Origin: Acinetobacter brisouioides
GTDB taxonomy: Bacteria > Pseudomonadota > Gammaproteobacteria > Pseudomonadales > Moraxellaceae
DNA length: 64,000 nt
Assembly (NCBI RefSeq): GCF_004331075.1
Contig: NZ_SJNX01000003.1
Span: forward strand, 186,001-250,000
Reading direction: 5' to 3'
Shown here: one piece after another, positions 57,056-64,000 of the stretch
Numbering within the stretch: position 1 is the first letter of the stretch
Layout of the letters: each line of letters opens with the position of its first letter
Program-made: the position numbers and the translations under genes
The notes under the pieces: model-generated
What the model was told of the DNA's origin: nothing
The model's database searches: none
What the model saw: the letters and a program-made list of their open reading frames with translations, nothing else

Positions 57056-58888
57056 TTAATTTGCTGTTTGAGGCTTGAGCAGCTGATAAGTAAAATTTTG
57101 TCCATTTAACGTATCATTGTTTAAGGCTTTATATTGATCAAGCAATTGCGCCTTATCGAACTGACACGAGGCTTTTTCATGAATAAATTTCTGATGAATC
57201 ACATCGTAACAGCGTGAAATACGTTCAATGAACTGATAATACGGTGGCAAAGGCAAATTCGCTAGATGCAAAATTTTCGGTGCTAAAAAGCTGGTTGCTA
57301 TATACGGCTGCGCCAGTATTTTTCGCTGTACAGGATAATTACTCCACAACATTAACGGCGTTTCGTAAGCATTCAGCTCCTCGCGATTCGGGTCATTCTC
57401 AAAATAATGATATTCATCATACACATTTTGCAAATTGGGCAAATGGTCACCAAAAGCAATCACAATGGTTGGACGATCTAGGGTTTTGACAAACTCAGTC
57501 AAATTCCGAATATGCTGATCGGCACGCGCCACCCCTGCACTATAGGTTGCCATTTTCTGCTGTGCGCTTTCTGACAGGTTCGGATTGAGTTTATAGGACT
57601 GTGTCCCATAGCGGTCATCCGAATATATCGGATGGTTTTCGACTGTAATCGCATAAATAAATTTAGGCTGGTCGCTAGCTAAACTCAATTCGCTTTTAAT
57701 CGAATCAAAGATCACATCATCATTCGCCCAGCCTGCCTGATTAAACAACGTAGTACGATTGGCTGAATTCATCATGTTTTCTAGAGACACAAACTTGTTA
57801 AAGCCCATCTGCTGATAAACACGGTTACGGTTGTAGTAATAACGCCAGTTGTTGTGCATGGCGATGGTGTCGTAACCCAAGCTGTTCAAATATAACGGCA
57901 AGGAATAAATCGGTTTACGGATTTTGGCCACATAAACCAGCTCGTTACGAAAGAAAATCGTATTTAAACTGGTGAGCGCTTCAAATTCGACATTGGCAGT
58001 TCCACCACCGAATGATGGAGACAGGAGTGCCGACACCCGATTTTGACTGGTAAATGGAGTTAAGTTCTTGGGCAATTTTTTATCGAGTAAGCGCGGATTC
58101 CACATCGACTCATCCATGACCACTACAATATTCGGTTGCCCAGTTACACTCGTGGCGATAGGCGCGACTGGCGTTTCTAACGGTTTAAAAATCTGTTCAA
58201 TGGTTTCACGTGAAACCGTTTCATGGGGTAAAAAAGCCTCAGTTAAGCTATCCAAAATTTTCGACATGAAAAATGTGGTAAAGCCAAAATTCTGAATCTT
58301 ACGAAAATCGCCCATCCAGTCACTGCGGGTATTGGGAAAGCCTGACATATTTAAGCAAATACTGGGATAATCAGGTTTGCTGCATGCCCCTATCGGGCTT
58401 TTGATATAATTTAAATAAATTGCTGAGCAGAACATCACCACACTCAGTGTAATCTGTAGCCAATAAGTTTTGAGTAATGTCCTTTTTTCTTTTTTAAAAC
58501 AAACCATCAGCACTGCAATAAACACCACAACAAATGCAAAAAAGACAATATTGAGTGCTACAGGTGCAGCCTTAAAGGCTTCTGAAAACAATAAAATATC
58601 GTCAGGGCTAAAGTTGGTGGAGAGATATTTTTCTTTTTTAAAATTAATAAATTCAATCAAGCCCACAAAAACCTGACTCAGGATCAACGCGGTATATTGT
58701 CGCCTTAAAACCGCCGCAAACAGCAAAATCAAACTGTAATTAAAAATACAAGACATCAATGTCTTAGCAAGACGATCTGAAAAAAAGCCATCAAGGAAAA
58801 AATTCCAGTTTGAGGCAAGGTAGATTGAAAAAAATGTAGAAAAACAAGCCACAAGCAAAAAGAGAATTTGCTGGCGTAAGGTGTTCAT
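57056..58888 (-). CDS. pgt1: LTA synthase-type phosphoglycerol transferase of the capsule locus
   Basis: A 610-residue protein with five N-terminal membrane segments (residues 1-165) and an extracytoplasmic sulfatase-fold domain. Metal ligands are the acidic DESMW segment and FGDHLP; the catalytic Thr is likely in FGGGTANVEFEAL. Such enzymes transfer glycerol phosphate from phosphatidylglycerol onto glycans. A gene of this kind is found between gne1 and pgm in some Acinetobacter capsule loci. The C-terminal 200 residues finish the domain. No strong ribosome binding site precedes the ATG. The acceptor sugar is unknown. Confidence 0.8.
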   Translation of the reverse strand: MNTLRQQILFLLVACFSTFFSIYLASNWNFFLDGFFSDRLAKTLMSCIFNYSLILLFAAVLRRQYTALILSQVFVGLIEFINFKKEKYLSTNFSPDDILLFSEAFKAAPVALNIVFFAFVVVFIAVLMVCFKKEKRTLLKTYWLQITLSVVMFCSAIYLNYIKSPIGACSKPDYPSICLNMSGFPNTRSDWMGDFRKIQNFGFTTFFMSKILDSLTEAFLPHETVSRETIEQIFKPLETPVAPIATSVTGQPNIVVVMDESMWNPRLLDKKLPKNLTPFTSQNRVSALLSPSFGGGTANVEFEALTSLNTIFFRNELVYVAKIRKPIYSLPLYLNSLGYDTIAMHNNWRYYYNRNRVYQQMGFNKFVSLENMMNSANRTTLFNQAGWANDDVIFDSIKSELSLASDQPKFIYAITVENHPIYSDDRYGTQSYKLNPNLSESAQQKMATYSAGVARADQHIRNLTEFVKTLDRPTIVIAFGDHLPNLQNVYDEYHYFENDPNREELNAYETPLMLWSNYPVQRKILAQPYIATSFLAPKILHLANLPLPPYYQFIERISRCYDVIHQKFIHEKASCQFDKAQLLDQYKALNNDTLNGQNFTYQLLKPQTAN

Positions 58889-58959
58889 AAGGCAGGAGCA
58901 AGGAAATTAATCAAACAGATGGTAAATTATAACAAAAGAGTCAGCCCTACGGGAAACCG

Positions 58960-58990
58960 CCAATAAAAATGGCGCATTCAGCGCCATCTC
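58960..58990 (-). terminator. Terminator after galE/gne1
   Basis: On the minus strand ATGGCGC pairs with GCGCCAT around TGAAT, followed by TTTTTATT. It separates the galU-ugd-gpi-galE operon from pgt1. Confidence 0.8.
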
Positions 58991-59004
58991 TATCATTGTA
59001 TGGG

Positions 59005-60021
59005 TTAACGATAACCTTGTGGATTCTGTTTTTGCCAGTTCCAGCTATGTTTCAGCATATCCTCTAACTGATACTGTGGCTGCCAGCCCAGTTCTGCAAT
59101 TGCACGAGCATTATCGGCAAAACAGGTGGCGATATCGCCTGCACGGCGTGGGGCGAATTCAAAGGCAATCGTCACACCATTAATCTGTTCAAAGCTGTTT
59201 TTAATTTCAAGAACTGAAAAACCCCGTCCTGTACCAATATTCCATACACGACAACCCTGCTGTTGCAGACGGTTTTTCAGCGCGCAAACATGGGCATTGG
59301 CTAAATCCACCACATGAATATAATCTCGCACCCCTGTACCATCAGGCGTGTCATAATCATTGCCAAAGATTGCCAGTTTTTCGCGTTTTCCAACAGCAAC
59401 CTGTGTGATATACGGCATTAAATTGTTGGGAATACCTTGTGGATCTTCACCGATATGCCCCGTTGGGTGTGCGCCGACAGGGTTAAAATAACGCAGCAAG
59501 GCAAATGACCAGCGTTCATCGGACGCTGCCAGTTTTTCCAGCATTTGCTCAACGACTAATTTAGTATAGCCATAGTTATTATTCGGCATGGCAGTTGGCA
59601 TGTTTTCATTCAGTGGCGATGGGTGTGCATCACCATATACCGTTGCAGACGAGCTAAAGACTAGACGAAATACCCCCGCCCGCTGCATTGCCTGTACCAA
59701 GTTAATACTGCCAGAAATATTATGATCAAAGTAAGTCAACGGGATCTGCTGGCTTTCACCCACAGCTTTTAAGCCTGCAAAATGGATCACTGCATCAATC
59801 GCATACTCGGCAAAAATCTGATCCAGTAATTGACTGTCGCGAATATCACCTTCGATAAATTGCAGTGATTTTCCTGCAATTTTTTGTACGCGCTGCAAGG
59901 CTTCAGGTGAACTGTTACTTAGATTATCCAGTACCAACACTTCATAACCTGCTGCAAGCAAGGCGATACAGGTATGCGAACCGATATATCCAGCTCCGCC
60001 CGTCACTAAAATCATTGCCAT
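59005..60021 (-). CDS. galE: UDP-glucose/UDP-GlcNAc 4-epimerase (GalE/Gne1)
   Basis: A 338-residue extended SDR enzyme, as long as E. coli GalE (338). ILVTGGAGYIGSHT binds NAD, the catalytic pair is in SSSATVYG and YGYTK, and RYFNPVGAHPTG follows. It epimerises the C4 position of UDP-glucose and possibly UDP-GlcNAc to feed capsule synthesis. The capsule-locus name is gne1. It starts two bases after gpi ends, part of a tight operon. Confidence 0.93.
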   Translation of the reverse strand: MAMILVTGGAGYIGSHTCIALLAAGYEVLVLDNLSNSSPEALQRVQKIAGKSLQFIEGDIRDSQLLDQIFAEYAIDAVIHFAGLKAVGESQQIPLTYFDHNISGSINLVQAMQRAGVFRLVFSSSATVYGDAHPSPLNENMPTAMPNNNYGYTKLVVEQMLEKLAASDERWSFALLRYFNPVGAHPTGHIGEDPQGIPNNLMPYITQVAVGKREKLAIFGNDYDTPDGTGVRDYIHVVDLANAHVCALKNRLQQQGCRVWNIGTGRGFSVLEIKNSFEQINGVTIAFEFAPRRAGDIATCFADNARAIAELGWQPQYQLEDMLKHSWNWQKQNPQGYR

Positions 60022-60023
60022 GT

Positions 60024-61691
60024 TTATTTTCCTAACAGAATCTTGAGTAAGCCTTGTGTCGATGCATCCAGTTGCGACTCATCTTGCTGCTGACCATTTA
60101 AAATCGGCAATAACTGATTGGCAATTTCTTTACCTTTTTCCACGCCCCACTGGTCAAAGGGATTAATGTTCCAAATCACAGATTGCACAAAAACTTTATG
60201 TTCATAACAGGCGATCAGCATGCCTAAGCTATACGGATTGAGCTCATCCACCAACAGAGTTGAACTGCCTTGGTTACCAGCATACTGTTTATAAATGGGT
60301 AAATGATCCAGCTCACTTTTATCCAAAGCTTGATTACCAAATGCCAGTAAGCGTGATTGTGCCAAACAATTCGAAAGCGCCAGATGATGCTGTTCGATCA
60401 GGGCACTGGCATTTTCCACATAAGTAAATTGTCGGGCATTGTAACGTTGTACAGGAGCAATAAAGTCACAACTGACCGCATGTGTCCCCTGATGGAGCAA
60501 TTGGTAAAATGCATGCTGGGCATTTGGGCCAACTTCCCCCCAAACAATCGGGCAGGTTTTCATGCTCACTTTTTGCCCATTGCGCTGAATCGATTTACCA
60601 TTCGATTCCATTTCCAGTTGCTGCAAATACGCCGCAAAATATTTTAAACGCCCATCATAAGGTAAAATGGCATGGGTCTGTACATCGAGAAAATTGGTAT
60701 TCCAAACGCCAAGCAGCCCCATGAGTACTGGAATATTCTCTGCAAAATCAGCTGAACGGAAATGCTGATCAATCGCATGTGCCCCTGCTAAAAACTGCTG
60801 AAAACCTTTAACGCCAATGGTTAAAGCAATCGGCAGACCAATACATGACCATAGCGAATAACGCCCACCCACCCAGTCCCAGAGCAGAAATTGTTTATCC
60901 GCAGCAATTCCCCATGCCGTCATCTTGTCTGCTTTGGTCGATACGCCAATAAAATGGCTTTTCGTGACCTTATCTTGCTGGCCCAAAGCTTTTTCAAGCC
61001 ACAAACGCGCAGTTTGTGCATTGGACAGCGTATCAATCGTACCAAAAGATTTAGATGAAATAATAAACAGTGTTGTTTCGGGTCGTAGCTGATGCAGCAA
61101 ATCTGAAAGTTGGCTACCATCCATGGTCGAAACAAAATGCACATGCAACGATTTTGCTGTATTGACTTTAAAATCAGACAAAGCATGTGTCGCCATCAGT
61201 GGCCCTAAGTCAGAGCCGCCGACTCCGATATTGACCACATCCTGAATCACTTCGCCTGTTGCACCGCGATATTGCCCTGCATGAATTTTCTCCACCAAAG
61301 CATACATACGCTGTAATTGCTGCTGAACTTGATCAGAAAATGCAGGAAACTCAGCGGACTTCGCAGGCAAACGCAGTGCCCAATGCATCGCTGCACGCTG
61401 TTCAGTATAGTTAATCCGCTGCTCGGAAAATAAGGCTTGAATCCATTCCTTAAGCTGTTGTTGCTCAGCCAAGCGAACTAGCTGCTGGATAATCCGCTGG
61501 TCAATACGTTGCTTACTATAATCCAGAAACAACTGTTCAAACCGCAATGAAAACTGTTGAAAACGCTCAGCATCCAGCTCGAATAACTCCGTCAGATGTA
61601 ACTGTGACATCGTTTCAGCCAAACTGCTGAGTTGTTGCTGTGCCAAACTGGTTTGGTGTTTGGGGAAATGGGTAATATTTTCTTCTGTCAT
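60024..61691 (-). CDS. gpi: Glucose-6-phosphate isomerase
   Basis: A 555-residue phosphoglucose isomerase. [19 protein letters not shown], the [14 protein letters not shown] phosphate loop, [20 protein letters not shown] and the [32 protein letters not shown] block are the signatures. It links fructose 6-phosphate to the glucose phosphates used by pgm and galU. Its start overlaps the end of ugd by four bases (ATGA). Confidence 0.95.
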   Translation of the reverse strand: MTEENITHFPKHQTSLAQQQLSSLAETMSQLHLTELFELDAERFQQFSLRFEQLFLDYSKQRIDQRIIQQLVRLAEQQQLKEWIQALFSEQRINYTEQRAAMHWALRLPAKSAEFPAFSDQVQQQLQRMYALVEKIHAGQYRGATGEVIQDVVNIGVGGSDLGPLMATHALSDFKVNTAKSLHVHFVSTMDGSQLSDLLHQLRPETTLFIISSKSFGTIDTLSNAQTARLWLEKALGQQDKVTKSHFIGVSTKADKMTAWGIAADKQFLLWDWVGGRYSLWSCIGLPIALTIGVKGFQQFLAGAHAIDQHFRSADFAENIPVLMGLLGVWNTNFLDVQTHAILPYDGRLKYFAAYLQQLEMESNGKSIQRNGQKVSMKTCPIVWGEVGPNAQHAFYQLLHQGTHAVSCDFIAPVQRYNARQFTYVENASALIEQHHLALSNCLAQSRLLAFGNQALDKSELDHLPIYKQYAGNQGSSTLLVDELNPYSLGMLIACYEHKVFVQSVIWNINPFDQWGVEKGKEIANQLLPILNGQQQDESQLDASTQGLLKILLGK

Positions 61692-62947
61692 TGTCGACCA
61701 ACCCCTGCGTAGGCAAAACCTTGTGCCTTCACATAATCAGGATCATAAATATTGCGTCCATCCAGAATTAAAGGATGTTGCATCAACTGATGCAAAAGAC
61801 GATAATCTAAACTTAAATACTGTTTCCATGCTGTGAGCAAACACAGTGCTACTGCACCTTGCGTGGCTTCATACTGATCTTCACACAACACCAGATCAGC
61901 ACGGTTTCCATATTGCTCAGCAATCAGTGGTAAGGCCTGTGGATCATGTAATTGTACAATTGCACCTTGTGCCCAAAGCGCCTGCAACATGGTATGAATC
62001 GGAGAGTAATCCGTACGTGGCGTGTCCTCTTTAAATGAAGCACCCCAAATTGCGATAACTTTGCCTTTCAGATCACACTGATAATAATTCCATAGCTTAC
62101 GAAACAGAATTTCTTTTTGTTGTTCATTAATTTCCCAGACCTGCTCCAACAACTGACCTTTCACCCCTGCATCCGCAATCGTTTTAGACAGCGTTAAAAT
62201 ATCGTGGGAAAAGTTTGCTCCACCAAAGCCTGCACCTGCTGCCAAATAACTCGAACCAATTCGATTATCTGCACCAAGGCCTAAGCGAACATTGGCAATA
62301 TCAATATTGAGTTTTTCTGCCACCTGAGCCAAATCATTCATATAACTAATGCGTGTTGCCAACATGCCTGAAATACTGAGTTTAGTAAACTCAGCATCCA
62401 GAATTGGCATAAAGACATAATGATGATTTGCATGATAAAAAGGTCGTAAAATCTCTTTGATTTGTGCTTTCACGTCCAGATGATCAATACCAATCACCAC
62501 ATGAGAAACTTGCAAGACACTATTAATGGCATTACCTTCTTGCACCATATCTGGCAAATAGCACCAATAATCTTGAGGCAATTTTTGTTTTAAAGCTGTT
62601 GTCCCATTTAAACCAAAGCTAGAACCATTAATCATTAACTTCGGATGAATAATCGGCTGTTGTTGTAAATAATTTAAAATAAAATCAACTTGTTGTTGTT
62701 CATTACTGTTAAATGCAAAAAAATAAGCATCTATATGTAAAGGGATCTCGGCTAAATCACATATCGATAATCTTTTCGTCTGTGCCTGAGTAGAGATGAG
62801 CTGATTAACCGTTTTATCTTGATATTGAATAGAACTCGTTTGATCATCTTTTGAATATGGGCTCCAAAAAACCTGATGTCCATATTCTGCAAATAACCCA
62901 GCCATAACGCCCGCATTCAATGTCGCTCCATAAACTGCGATTTTCAT
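61688..62947 (-). CDS. ugd: UDP-glucose 6-dehydrogenase-like protein lacking the catalytic cysteine
   Basis: A 419-residue protein of the UDP-glucose/GDP-mannose dehydrogenase family, placed between galU and gpi as ugd is in Acinetobacter capsule loci. The family's catalytic motif GFGGxCFPKD appears here as [10 protein letters not shown], so the nucleophilic Cys is replaced (Ala-Asn). The N-terminal dinucleotide motif is also altered ([11 protein letters not shown] rather than GxGxxG). The central [22 protein letters not shown] helix and the C-terminal domain are intact. It may be inactive, use another mechanism or have another substrate. I checked the Cys-region codons directly. Confidence 0.82.
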   Translation of the reverse strand: MKIAVYGATLNAGVMAGLFAEYGHQVFWSPYSKDDQTSSIQYQDKTVNQLISTQAQTKRLSICDLAEIPLHIDAYFFAFNSNEQQQVDFILNYLQQQPIIHPKLMINGSSFGLNGTTALKQKLPQDYWCYLPDMVQEGNAINSVLQVSHVVIGIDHLDVKAQIKEILRPFYHANHHYVFMPILDAEFTKLSISGMLATRISYMNDLAQVAEKLNIDIANVRLGLGADNRIGSSYLAAGAGFGGANFSHDILTLSKTIADAGVKGQLLEQVWEINEQQKEILFRKLWNYYQCDLKGKVIAIWGASFKEDTPRTDYSPIHTMLQALWAQGAIVQLHDPQALPLIAEQYGNRADLVLCEDQYEATQGAVALCLLTAWKQYLSLDYRLLHQLMQHPLILDGRNIYDPDYVKAQGFAYAGVGRQ

Positions 62948-62962
62948 GGCATTTCATCTCTC

Positions 62963-63838
62963 TTAAAGTTTTAGTTCCTGAATAAGTTCAATAAATTTTT
63001 CACCCAATTTAGGATGTTCAACAGCATAATGTAATACAGCCTTGAGGTAACCCAGCTTACTGCCACAGTCAAATGTCACACCAGACATCCGATAGGCTTC
63101 CACCACATCAGTTTGTTGAAGCATGGCAATCGCATCGGTCAGCTGGATTTCATTGCCTGCGCCTTTCGGTGTCTGCTGTAATAACTGCATGATTTTGGCA
63201 GGTAAAATATAACGTCCGACCACAGACAAATTGCTTGGTGCAGTGCCTACAGCAGGTTTTTCAATAATGCCCTGCATGACTATACTTTGCCCTTCAACAG
63301 GGACTGTATGCACATCGACAATGCCATATTGATCGACCAAATGGTCAGGCACAGCTTCAACCATAATTTGCGCAGCTTGTACCTGTTGATAACGCGCTGC
63401 CATTTGCGCCAAATCATTTTGCTCAGTTTGGCTTTTGACCAAGACATCGGGCAACAATACTGCAAATGGCTCATTACCAATCACTGATTTGGCACATAAA
63501 ACTGCATGTCCTAAACCCAAAGGCTGCGGCTGCCGTACACTGACAATACTGACATGCTCAGGCACAATCTGGCGAATCTCTGCCAACAAGTCCCATTTTT
63601 GTTTTTGTTCTAATGTGGTTTCAAGTTCAAAATTACGGTCAAAATAGTTTTCAATCGAGGCTTTCGAAGAATGTGTCACCAAAACAATCTGTTCAATACC
63701 CGCTTCGACTGCTTCACGCACCACATATTCAATTGCAGGTCGATCAACCACGGTGACCATTTCTTTTGGAATTGACTTGCTGGCAGGTAAAAACCGTGTT
63801 CCCAAGCCTGCAACAGGCAATATGGCTTTTTTAATCAT
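62963..63838 (-). CDS. galU: UTP-glucose-1-phosphate uridylyltransferase
   Basis: A 291-residue nucleotidyltransferase that makes UDP-glucose. LPVAGLGTRFLPASKSIPKEMVTV is the nucleotide-binding start, then VVREAVEAG, ILLP-type acidic LLPDVLV, and the KPAVGTAPSNLSVVGRYIL segment. It is the first gene after the initiating transferase in the constant capsule operon (galU-ugd-gpi-galE). The ATG at 63838 lies 17 bases after the itr stop. Confidence 0.95.
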   Translation of the reverse strand: MIKKAILPVAGLGTRFLPASKSIPKEMVTVVDRPAIEYVVREAVEAGIEQIVLVTHSSKASIENYFDRNFELETTLEQKQKWDLLAEIRQIVPEHVSIVSVRQPQPLGLGHAVLCAKSVIGNEPFAVLLPDVLVKSQTEQNDLAQMAARYQQVQAAQIMVEAVPDHLVDQYGIVDVHTVPVEGQSIVMQGIIEKPAVGTAPSNLSVVGRYILPAKIMQLLQQTPKGAGNEIQLTDAIAMLQQTDVVEAYRMSGVTFDCGSKLGYLKAVLHYAVEHPKLGEKFIELIQELKL

Positions 63839-63855
63839 TCATTCATTCACAATTA

Positions 63856-64000
63856 TCAAGTTTTTCTTTGTTTTGATGCGTCAGAATCACTGCCTGTAAA
63901 TAACGATGGCCCCACATGTCCTGGCGCATTAATGCCTTCTTTTTTCAGCATCACCGATACGGTCTTGAACATGATTTTAAAGTCCACCCATGCATTGTGA
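63856..64000 (-). CDS. C-terminus of the initiating sugar transferase (ItrA-like), cut by window edge
   Basis: The last 48 codons of a minus-strand gene end with TGA at 63856-63858. The translation begins NAWVDFKIMFKTVSVMLKKEG, a tail typical of bacterial sugar transferases (WbaP/ItrA family), which start capsule repeat units on undecaprenyl phosphate. The position next to galU is the usual one in Acinetobacter capsule loci. Only the tail is visible, so the exact sugar is unknown. Confidence 0.7.
   Translation of the reverse strand, partial: HNAWVDFKIMFKTVSVMLKKEGINAPGHVGPSLFTGSDSDASKQRKT

Overview
The window looks like a chromosomal segment of an Acinetobacter species (Moraxellaceae). The evidence is gene content and order: the constant end of an Acinetobacter-type capsule (K) locus (itr-galU-ugd-gpi-galE/gne1-pgt1, convergent with pgm), the ribB-ribH-nusB-thiL-pgpA-glmU-glmS string, a dapA-bamC-purC string, a separate phoB-phoR pair, and a gabR/gabT-gabD cluster. 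Base composition is AT-leaning, intergenic spacers are very AT-rich, and several genes start with TTG. I see no tRNA, rRNA, CRISPR array, transposase or prophage gene. The species cannot be fixed from this sequence alone.

Layout. 1-6.2 kb: the truncated end of a fructose PTS multidomain protein (FruB, minus strand), a YbaK-type deacylase, a Pit phosphate transporter behind a Pho-box-like site, an ArgP-like LysR regulator and a small Gly/His-rich lipoprotein. 6.4-15.6 kb: a GABA utilisation region with two paralogous GabP-type permeases, a MocR-family regulator (GabR), and the overlapping gabT-gabD pair. The same 24-bp-spaced direct repeat TGGCTCT...TGGCTCT stands before both permeases and between gabR and gabT. 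Both permeases also carry a long homologous leader with a small ORF starting MATHQAVYV. 15.6-29.4 kb: a BASS transporter, pncA, dapA-bamC-purC, rarA, a Sel1 protein, a PQQ-type sugar dehydrogenase, a MerR/CDF metal-efflux pair with a classic MerR operator, amtB, a YcgN-like protein, a DUF1328 peptide and an SDR. 29.5-39.7 kb: phoBR, rhdA-psd, pncB, dtd, an SCP2 protein, serB and a divergent YtjB-like membrane protein. 39.9-46.7 kb: riboflavin/thiamin/lipid/amino-sugar operon ending in glmU-glmS. 46.8-55.1 kb: an ArgO/LysE exporter, mqo, an MFS transporter, a homocysteine methyltransferase with an ArcD-like permease, and gltP. 55.6-64 kb: the end of the capsule locus.

How the parts work together. 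GABA import (GabP1, GabP2), transamination (GabT) and oxidation to succinate (GabD) appear to be one regulon under GabR, inferred from the shared operator. GalU, Ugd, Gpi, GalE and Pgm supply UDP-sugar precursors for capsule, and Pgt1 may add glycerol phosphate. PhoBR and Pit link through a candidate Pho box. The most unusual items are the duplicated GABA-permease leader with its small ORF, the three matching operators, a structured intergenic transcript candidate at about 10.9-11.1 kb, and a Ugd in the capsule locus that lacks the family's catalytic cysteine.
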